From the NCBI GenBank assembly GCA_902795715.1, contig CADBME010000433.1, positions 1-5,117 on the forward strand: a stretch of DNA of 5,117 nt, read 5' to 3'. Positions within the stretch are counted from its first letter, which is position 1, and every line of letters begins with the position of its first letter. The stretch comes from an uncultured Lachnospiraceae bacterium. Its GTDB lineage: Bacteria > Bacillota_A > Clostridia > Lachnospirales > Lachnospiraceae. A program made the translations under genes and the position numbers. The notes below the pieces were generated by a model. The model searched no databases. It had not been told where the DNA came from and saw nothing but the letters and a program-made list of their open reading frames with translations. This document shows positions 1-5,117 of this stretch, piece after piece.

Positions 1-1233
1 GGCAGGATGCCGGATGATCTTGTACTGTATTCGGGAATTACTCCGGAGCGGAAAGCAGCGTTGGCAGGAGTAGACCGATCCAGAACAGACGTTACGGAAG
101 AGGAATTGATCGATAAGATTGGACAGGAATATAGCGATGAAGCTGTTATGTCTACGACAGCTGACCCCTTTATCGCATACAAGTTCTCATCAGGTGACTA
201 TGGATCCAATACTATTGTTGTAATTTATGCTTCCAAGGAGGCCATGGATGATCTGGGAACTATTACTGCGGACGCCATGGACGGCACTCCCTTTTATTCC
301 GAAGAAGAGATTCTTTTCAATGCCAATGCAAGATACCGCATTCTCGATGTGGGACAGGTTACCAGCCACATGCCGGTTGGGGAACAAGATGTGACGGAGA
401 GTCGTACCTATATCCGTCTTGAACTACTTGGTGAGGCCAAGGATCCCTCCAGGAAAATGGATGGTACGGAAATCCTGTCTGAACCGAAATATGACTGGGC
501 GAAGGATAATAAATCCGTGACCGCTGCGGTTACCATTAATGAAGATAGTGGAGAGAAAGTGACAGAAACCACCAGGGATATCAGCTTTGAGGTCATCAAA
601 GAGCCGAATTCCGAAGAGGCAGGAAGCGGCAAGTATACCGCTCATTTTAAGAAGGATTATTTTAGTGACCAGGTAAAAATGGTAGAACTTCCTGCAAAAT
701 CCGATGATATAAGACCGGGAGACTCCGCATCCAATATCGATGTTGTAATCAGCAAAATTAAAGATAAGACCTATACAGGGGAGGCGATTCTTCCCGGTGT
801 TACCGTAAAGGTTGGAGGAAAGCAGCTGGAGCTGGATAAGGATTATACTCTTTCATACAAAAACAACATAAAGGTGGGTATCGCTACTGTCATAATCAAG
901 GGTATCGGTTCTTACACCGGGACAAGTAAAAGGAATTTCCGGATTCTTCCAAAGGGGACGAAAATCGTCAAAATGAAAGCGAAGAAGAAAACCATTGTTC
1001 TTGCCTGGAAAAGGAATCTGAAAGAGACAACAGGTTATCAGATTCAATACGGGCTGAAGAAGAATTTTAAAGGAGCAAAGACGAAAAAAGTCAAAAACAA
1101 GGTGACAAAAATTGCCTTGAATGGACTGAAATCGAAGAAGAAATACTATATCAGAATCAGAACCTTTAAAAGATTGGGGAAAAAGAGATTCTTTTCTCCC
1201 TGGAGTAAAGTGAAAAAGGCGAAGGCTAAATGA
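1..1233 (+). CDS. 5'-partial secreted/surface protein: ADP-ribosyltransferase-like domain + Ig-like + FN3-like
   Basis: The reading frame is open to base 1, so the true start is upstream; the ATG at 7 lies just before the first catalytic strand of the fold and is probably internal. Residues are numbered from that ATG. Residues 3-118 resemble the ADPrib_exo_Tox (R-S-E class) ART fold: a strand LVLYSG (5-10), an STT motif (49-51) followed by a helix, and an ARTT-loop-like EEEILFN (99-105) matching the ExE-hydrophobic-L pattern of clostridial binary toxins and VIP2. The Arg expected after Tyr in strand 1 is Ser9. Residues 160-230 look like a degenerate copy of a common Lachnospiraceae surface repeat (DW..DN, EVIKEP, YTA, ELPA). 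Residues 243-313 form an Ig-like domain with TYTG and NNIKVGIATV. Residues 315-405 form a lysine-rich FN3-like domain (GYQIQY, KKYYIRIRT, SPWSKV). The visible part has no cysteine, which fits export. A signal peptide would lie upstream of the window. Role inferred: extracellular or surface NAD-dependent modifier of protein, or an inactive relative. Domain calls are by eye; the Ig-like and FN3 parts are the surest. Confidence 0.8.
   Translation, partial: GRMPDDLVLYSGITPERKAALAGVDRSRTDVTEEELIDKIGQEYSDEAVMSTTADPFIAYKFSSGDYGSNTIVVIYASKEAMDDLGTITADAMDGTPFYSEEEILFNANARYRILDVGQVTSHMPVGEQDVTESRTYIRLELLGEAKDPSRKMDGTEILSEPKYDWAKDNKSVTAAVTINEDSGEKVTETTRDISFEVIKEPNSEEAGSGKYTAHFKKDYFSDQVKMVELPAKSDDIRPGDSASNIDVVISKIKDKTYTGEAILPGVTVKVGGKQLELDKDYTLSYKNNIKVGIATVIIKGIGSYTGTSKRNFRILPKGTKIVKMKAKKKTIVLAWKRNLKETTGYQIQYGLKKNFKGAKTKKVKNKVTKIALNGLKSKKKYYIRIRTFKRLGKKRFFSPWSKVKKAKAK
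1221..1233 (+). promoter_or_regulatory. Weak RBS and ATGA stop-start overlap coupling the two genes
   Basis: The TGA stop of the ART-like gene (1231-1233) overlaps the ATG of the MATE gene (1230-1232) in the sequence ATGA. GAAGG at 1221-1225 is the only Shine-Dalgarno-like match. It lies 4 nt before ATG 1230 and 10 nt before a second in-frame ATG at 1236, so either ATG could be used; the two products differ by only two residues. The close overlap and poor ribosome site point to translational coupling. Confidence 0.6.
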
Positions 1234-3050
1234 GAATGAGAGATAATTCGAACAATAGTATAGACCAGACTTTGGCGACAAGAGTCTTTGTTTCCACTTT
1301 GATGGGCTTTTTCCTTTCCATTCTCATGTCGACCATGGGAAGCATAATCGACGGAATCATAGTGGGACATGCTTTAAATGCAGAACAGATCGGAGCCTGC
1401 AGTCTGGCCGGTCCAATCTGGTTTACCATGGCAATGGTTTCCAATGTTTTAAGGAAAGGTGCGCAGAATGAGTGTACCAATGAATTGAGTCGGGGAAATG
1501 TGGAGAAAGCAAGGAAAGTTTTCTCCTCCGCCTTGATTACAGGTATGATATTGGCTACTACGATCGGTGTAGGTATCCTGATTTTCAGAAGACCGGTTGC
1601 CCATCTGCTTGGAGCGAAACCCGGTACGACAGTACATGATCATTTTCTGGTCTATATGACCGGGATTGCCTTCGGCTTTCCCGGGGCTGCACTGATGGAC
1701 CTTTTGTCCTGCGGAATGCACCTGGAAGGAGAAAGGAAAAAGATTGTCTTATCTGCTGTGACCATGTCGGTAAGCAATGCTTTGCTGGATCTGATCACCA
1801 TTTATGTCTTTCATGGTGGAATGCTGGCAATGGGTATTACCACATCCATCAGTTATTACATTGGCAGCTTGATTCTTCTTTTTCATTACAGAAAAAAGGA
1901 TGTTCTTCTGCGGCCAAGCATCCGGCTGCCTTCGCCTAAAGTCCTTTACAAGATCTGTCTGGAAGGCATGCCGATGGGCTTCAGCAGGGTGACCAGTTCC
2001 TGGAAAGCGACCTATATTAACCGTCTTTTGGCCATGACCCTTACCGTTGGCGGACTGGCAGCCTACAATGTCCAGTCTCAGGTCAATTCGGTGGTCTGCG
2101 CACTTTTTATGGGTGTCGCCCAAGCCATGGCTGTAATATCCTCCATTTACTACAATGAGAGGGATTATTACGGTATGCGGAGGGTGATGAGTCTTTCCAT
2201 ATGGTCAGAAGTAGTCGCTTCAGTGCTGATTCTCATTCTTTTTGACAGCAGCGTAAATCAGCTTGTTTTTATCCGTCTATTCCTTGGCCATAACACAGGC
2301 AGTTACGAGATAGCCAAATATGCCATGACATTTTACAGTATCGGACTTCTTGGACAGGGTCTGGCTGTTATGCTGGCCAATTATCTGCAGGTCATCGGAC
2401 ATGGAATTATGTCAAATTTGGTATATGTACTTGACGATATCGTCTTCGTATACTTAGGGGTTGACATGATGAGAAATATAGCGATCAAAGGAGAAGGGAC
2501 TGATGTAACTCTTGTTGCCTCTACATTCCTGGGCGTTTCCGTGGGCCAGCTCTTCATGTTGCTGGGTATTCCTATTCTGCTTCTTATCGTGAATCGGGGA
2601 TTGCGCTTCGGTATGGATGGCATTTTGATGCTGCCTAAGGATTTCAAATTGAGTCCGGATGAGGAACTTCGGTCATCCGTAGAAAAGATGGAAGATGCTA
2701 TCGACTTTTCGGAGCGGGCCTATGACTTCTGCCTGGAAAGAGGAGTGGATAAGAAAAAAGCCGGGATCGTATCCCTGGCTGCTGAAGAGATGGCGGGAAA
2801 TGTTATCAAACACGGTTTCTCTGACGGGAAGAAGCATAAACTTGAGCTCAGATTGGTATATGTCGACGGTGAACTGATCCTCCGGTCCAGAGACGACTGC
2901 AGGACCTTTGACCCCAAAACTTATTATCAGTCTGTCTATGAGAATGATGATCCAACAGATAATATCGGAATCCGTATGATTGTTAATCTGGCAAGAGAGG
3001 TAAAATACTCATCGACCTTAAAGCTTAATAATCTGATGGTCAAAGTATAG
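1230..3050 (+). CDS. MATE-family transporter fused to C-terminal RsbW-like HATPase domain
   Basis: A complete 606-residue protein. Residues 15 to about 456 are a polytopic MATE (MOP superfamily) transporter with about 12 hydrophobic helices in two halves. The first half carries the family-like SIIDGIIVGHAL (38-49) and SLAGPI (58-63), and the second half begins near 240 with EGMPMGFSRV. MATE proteins exchange Na+ or H+ for small organic cations, drugs or metabolites across the cytoplasmic membrane; the substrate here cannot be read. After the last helix a linker (457-480) leads to a cytoplasmic GHKL/HATPase domain (about 482-606) of the RsbW/SpoIIAB type. Its N box is LAAEEMAGNVIKHGF (516-530), with Glu520 and Asn524 at the positions of the SpoIIAB catalytic Glu and Mg-binding Asn. 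Its G1 box is DDCRTFDP (555-562), with Cys557 where the usual Gly sits, and its G2 box is NIGIRM (578-583). A typical MATE protein is about 450 residues, so the extra 150 are the added domain. It is coupled to the upstream ART-like gene by a 4-nt overlap. MATE and ATPase assignments are firm; serine kinase activity is inferred. Confidence 0.92.
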   Translation: MRMRDNSNNSIDQTLATRVFVSTLMGFFLSILMSTMGSIIDGIIVGHALNAEQIGACSLAGPIWFTMAMVSNVLRKGAQNECTNELSRGNVEKARKVFSSALITGMILATTIGVGILIFRRPVAHLLGAKPGTTVHDHFLVYMTGIAFGFPGAALMDLLSCGMHLEGERKKIVLSAVTMSVSNALLDLITIYVFHGGMLAMGITTSISYYIGSLILLFHYRKKDVLLRPSIRLPSPKVLYKICLEGMPMGFSRVTSSWKATYINRLLAMTLTVGGLAAYNVQSQVNSVVCALFMGVAQAMAVISSIYYNERDYYGMRRVMSLSIWSEVVASVLILILFDSSVNQLVFIRLFLGHNTGSYEIAKYAMTFYSIGLLGQGLAVMLANYLQVIGHGIMSNLVYVLDDIVFVYLGVDMMRNIAIKGEGTDVTLVASTFLGVSVGQLFMLLGIPILLLIVNRGLRFGMDGILMLPKDFKLSPDEELRSSVEKMEDAIDFSERAYDFCLERGVDKKKAGIVSLAAEEMAGNVIKHGFSDGKKHKLELRLVYVDGELILRSRDDCRTFDPKTYYQSVYENDDPTDNIGIRMIVNLAREVKYSSTLKLNNLMVKV

Positions 3051-3057
3051 ATGACAC

Positions 3058-3085
3058 GGGGCTGCCGCATTAATGCGACAGCCCC
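3058..3085 (+). other. Strong intergenic hairpin without U tract
   Basis: GGGGCTG (3058-3064) pairs with CAGCCCC (3079-3085). After one C-A mismatch, CGCA (3066-3069) pairs with TGCG (3074-3077) around a TTAA loop. It starts 8 nt after the stop of the MATE gene. No run of T follows on either strand, so it is not a standard intrinsic terminator. It may protect or process the 3' end of the upstream message, or partly attenuate readthrough into the next gene. The rest of the 108-nt gap has a short palindrome ATCCGGAT (3103-3110) flanked by CATCAAT (3086-3092) and ATTGATG (3123-3129). I could not find a convincing promoter there. Confidence 0.6.
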
Positions 3086-3140
3086 CATCAATGTCGGCAG
3101 ATATCCGGATGAATAACTGAGGATTGATGTCCCGGAGTGT

Positions 3141-3150
3141 GGAGAGGAAG
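3141..3150 (+). promoter_or_regulatory. Purine-rich ribosome binding site
   Basis: GGAGAGGAAG lies 8 nt before the ATG at 3159, a good Shine-Dalgarno region for a Gram-positive host. It is the main support for the chosen start of the small membrane protein. Confidence 0.65.
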
Positions 3151-3158
3151 TATAGAAA

Positions 3159-3686
3159 ATGAAAAAAGTGAGTATCAATCGCAGAACCGTTCCCATATTT
3201 AAGCTAACCTGCGTTTTCCTCTGCGGAATATTTACTGTTGATGTATTTTGGCATTTTTTTTCAGATGGCATGAGGCCTGGAGCCGGATCGCAGGGGGATA
3301 TTGCAGGGATTCTTTCCCCGGTCTTTGCCGTCCTCACTTCTTCAATTCTGGCGCTTTTCATGGCCCGGGACGATAAGCATAAGATCAGGTTCCATCTTTT
3401 TAACCTGCTTTTTGTCCTCTTGACTATTATTTTCTGGATGGTTATAACTTATTTCTTCCCCTTCCGCTACCAAAGTGATGTGTGGCTTAAGAAGCCATAT
3501 GAACTCATCCCTCTTTGTTTTGCCTACTGGCTGCTCTTCCTTGTCTGCTATGTTTTGCTCTGCCGGCTGGGGAAAATGTCCTGGGTTCTGGGGAAAAGAG
3601 GGAATAAAGTTTTGCTTACGGCAGACTTTTTTTTACTGTCATTTATACCACTTTTCAGATTGTTCATGTGGGTGGTATGGTTGTAA
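3159..3686 (+). CDS. Five-helix integral membrane protein of unknown family
   Basis: A complete 175-residue protein starting at an ATG with a good purine-rich ribosome site. I do not recognise the family. It is strongly hydrophobic, with about five predicted membrane segments near residues 12-34, 48-68, 79-100, 114-135 and 150-174. The start is basic (MKKVSINRR), which by the positive-inside rule puts the N-terminus in the cytoplasm. Charged loops lie at 69-77 (ARDDKHKIR) and 103-113, and Lys/Arg occur between helices 4 and 5 (GKRGNK, 145-150). Aromatic residues are frequent (FWHFF, IFWM, MWVVW), and cysteines lie inside helices 1 and 4. There is no catalytic motif. It follows the MATE gene on the same strand after 108 nt and could be read through from it or have its own promoter; the gap hairpin leaves this open. 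It ends upstream of a strong terminator. A membrane accessory protein for its neighbours is possible but unsupported by any motif. Confidence 0.75.
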   Translation: MKKVSINRRTVPIFKLTCVFLCGIFTVDVFWHFFSDGMRPGAGSQGDIAGILSPVFAVLTSSILALFMARDDKHKIRFHLFNLLFVLLTIIFWMVITYFFPFRYQSDVWLKKPYELIPLCFAYWLLFLVCYVLLCRLGKMSWVLGKRGNKVLLTADFFLLSFIPLFRLFMWVVWL

Positions 3687-3704
3687 TACAGGGACTAAGC
3701 CATA

Positions 3705-3756
3705 AGAAAATCTCCAAACTGGCTAAGATGATCTTAGATCAGTTTGGAGATTCTTT
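3705..3756. terminator. Bidirectional intrinsic terminator between convergent genes
   Basis: AATCTCCAAACTG (3709-3721) pairs perfectly over 13 bp with CAGTTTGGAGATT (3740-3752). An inner stem CTAAGA/TCTTAG (3723-3728 with 3732-3737) closes a TGA loop. The + strand continues with TTCTTTATACTTTG. The - strand reads ATTTTCTTAT after the stem. Both tails are T-rich, and the hairpin sits between the stop codons of two convergent genes, so it can end transcription from both sides. Confidence 0.88.
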
Positions 3757-3779
3757 ATACTTTGTAAGACTAGCTATCA

Positions 3780-5117
3780 CTAACGGTTGACACTGAAGAT
3801 GGTATATGTGCCGCCTTTCTTAGCGTATACGTAACCATACACGTATTCAATGCGGTCATATTCTTCTTTTAGAAGCTGCTGTCCGGAGATTATATCATAC
3901 AGACCATATTTATAATCTGATTCGTTTTGGGCAGCGACAAGACCGAAACCGAGTTCTCTTGGTCCGTACAGGGTCAGAGAGTAGGAATTTTTATCATAGA
4001 CATAGTATTTCCGTTTCCCATCAGTGTTTTTCTTGTAGGCTGAGAGACAAGATGTGTTGAACTCCTCCAGGTCTTTGGCGATAACCTTTCCTGCACTGTC
4101 AAAGACATCATAGATTCTTGGTTTTCCCTCCCCGGCTTTTTTTTCTCCGATAAGGTATCCGTGCCCTGCATATCGAATATACGTGTAAATGGCATCTGTG
4201 AGCATTTTGCCTTTCAGATCCATCAGAGCGTAGGGATGATCTTTTTTCTCCGTGTTCTGGAAAACCACCAGATTCGGTCTATTCTTGTCTTCGGCACTGG
4301 TTTGTATACCCAAAGCCCCCAGACTGCCTTTATCCTTTGTGGTAAATAGTACATTTCCTTTCTTATCGATAAGAGTCATCCGATCGGATTCATTGTCTTT
4401 ATAACACATATAATCCTGGCTTTCTGTCAGGCTCATCGGGTATTTCTGCGTAGTAAAGAGAAGGTTGAGTTTAGAATCATAGACCTTGTTATCTCCACCG
4501 GAAGATACTGCATAAAAGTTTTGACTAACTATACGATAATCATTTGCCTTCTCTTCCAGAACCTTTCCCTGACTGTCACGGATGGTGACGTTGCCCTGGT
4601 CGTCTCTGACATACAGAGAATCTCCAACTACCTTGACGGACGCTTTTTGAGATGTGAATTTCAATCCCGGCATCTGTTTTGCAGCTGACATATCAAAAAC
4701 AACCATTTCACCTGTGAACAAGGTGTCGCCTTCCGAAGCCTGAATGGAGAACATATTATCTGTCGAATAAATCAGGGCCTTGCTTTTATCCTCCGTTTTT
4801 TCCAGGGGATAGTATGCTTTCCAGAAACGGTCGCTTAATCTTTCCACAACAGCAGGGCCAAAAGGTATGACTTGCTTTCCGTCTTTTGAGAAGACAGCAT
4901 ATTCGCCGCACAGCTTCCCTTTTCTTCCTACAGTATAGAATCCGTCTTTGAAACTGATCTTCAGGCCGGTGGCATCTTTGACCACCTGACCATCCCAACT
5001 AAGAAGGGTTCGGGTATCCCCCGATGAACTGAAAAGATATTTGTCATCAAACTTAACATTATCTTGCGAGTCTGCAAAGCTGCCCTTCTGCTCCAGTGTA
5101 ACTGCTTTCGCACTTAC
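3780..5117 (-). CDS. 5'-partial WG-like / beta-propeller-like repeat protein, probably extracytoplasmic
   Basis: The frame is open from the TAG at 3780-3782 to the window edge (445 residues visible), so the start is beyond 5117. A GTG at 4985 is a possible start codon, but 44 further in-frame residues of similar character precede it, so I treat the gene as continuing. Counting from that GTG, the protein is a series of strand-rich units in which a hydrophobic-hydrophobic-Asp step is often followed by Gly or Lys and a second strand. Such Asp residues lie at 137, 170, 207, 256, 296, 331 and 364, for example LIDKKGNVLF, LMDLKGKML and VFDSAGKVI. The last unit (YGLYDI, then YDRIEYVYGYVYAKKGG) is close to a WG repeat (YGLID..GK...P.YD). 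Such repeats build beta-propeller or similar folds used for binding. There is no enzyme motif. The first visible residues (VSAKAVTLEQ) could follow a signal peptide, but this is uncertain. It is convergent with the membrane-protein gene and shares its terminator. The repeat nature is seen; the function is unknown. Confidence 0.8.
   Translation of the reverse strand, partial: VSAKAVTLEQKGSFADSQDNVKFDDKYLFSSSGDTRTLLSWDGQVVKDATGLKISFKDGFYTVGRKGKLCGEYAVFSKDGKQVIPFGPAVVERLSDRFWKAYYPLEKTEDKSKALIYSTDNMFSIQASEGDTLFTGEMVVFDMSAAKQMPGLKFTSQKASVKVVGDSLYVRDDQGNVTIRDSQGKVLEEKANDYRIVSQNFYAVSSGGDNKVYDSKLNLLFTTQKYPMSLTESQDYMCYKDNESDRMTLIDKKGNVLFTTKDKGSLGALGIQTSAEDKNRPNLVVFQNTEKKDHPYALMDLKGKMLTDAIYTYIRYAGHGYLIGEKKAGEGKPRIYDVFDSAGKVIAKDLEEFNTSCLSAYKKNTDGKRKYYVYDKNSYSLTLYGPRELGFGLVAAQNESDYKYGLYDIISGQQLLKEEYDRIEYVYGYVYAKKGGTYTIFSVNR

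Noticed and set aside
853..1281. 142-codon open frame on the - strand opposite the Ig-like/FN3 region
   Set aside because: It overlaps a frame with clear domain matches, and its translation is low-complexity Phe/Ser/Leu produced by the lysine-rich opposite strand.
1749..2123. 124-codon open frame on the - strand inside the MATE gene
   Set aside because: It is antisense to a conserved transporter domain and shows no domain or credible start context.
3058..3085. Hairpin as a rho-independent terminator of the MATE gene
   Set aside because: No T tract follows the stem on the + strand (it continues CATCAATGTC) or on the - strand.
3124..3156. Possible promoter (TTGATG ... TATAGA) before the small membrane protein
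   Set aside because: The spacing between the two elements is about 21 nt, too long for a standard vegetative promoter, and the TATAGA overlaps the ribosome site to start codon interval.
2936..3361. 141-codon open frame on the - strand across the MATE gene end and the membrane protein start
   Set aside because: It runs antisense to two better supported genes, its translation has no recognisable domain, and the intergenic hairpin lies within it.
4983..4985. GTG at 4985 as the start of the - strand repeat protein
   Set aside because: The frame stays open to the window end with 44 more residues of similar composition, and no clear ribosome site was seen before this GTG, so an upstream start is more likely.
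1..5117. CRISPR array, insertion sequence, tRNA or rRNA
   Set aside because: I saw no regularly spaced direct repeats, transposase motifs or RNA gene signatures; almost the whole window is accounted for by four protein genes and short gaps.

Overview
The window looks like a chromosomal stretch from a Gram-positive anaerobe of the Firmicutes, most likely a Lachnospiraceae-type gut or rumen clostridium. The main basis is the C-terminal half of the first protein, whose YTG-type Ig-like repeat and lysine-rich fibronectin type III domain are typical of Lachnospiraceae surface proteins. The MATE transporter fused to an RsbW-like ATPase also fits that group. This taxonomic call is inference from remembered family features, not from a search. 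I see no rRNA, tRNA, CRISPR array, insertion sequence or attachment site.

Left, + strand (1-3050): two genes overlap by 4 nt (ATGA) and are probably translationally coupled. The first is a 5'-truncated, apparently exported protein. It carries an ADP-ribosyltransferase (ART) exoenzyme-like domain, a degenerate cysteine-free repeat, an Ig-like domain and a basic FN3-like domain. The second is a complete 606-residue MATE-family transporter with a C-terminal RsbW/SpoIIAB-type HATPase (serine kinase-like) domain.

Middle (3051-3779): the 108-nt gap after the transporter holds a strong GC-rich hairpin that lacks a U tract. It is followed by a 175-residue five-helix membrane protein of unknown family with its own purine-rich ribosome binding site. 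A long A/T-flanked hairpin at about 3705-3756 then serves as a terminator for both converging transcription units.

Right, - strand (3780-5117): a 5'-truncated gene encodes a protein made of degenerate WG-like or beta-propeller-like repeats, probably extracytoplasmic. It is convergent with the others, so it belongs to a separate transcription unit.

The most interesting unit is the coupled pair of ART-like protein and MATE-HATPase fusion: a likely secreted NAD-dependent modifier, or a catalytically altered relative, encoded with a transporter that carries its own anti-sigma-kinase-like domain. Whether they form one functional system cannot be decided from this window.
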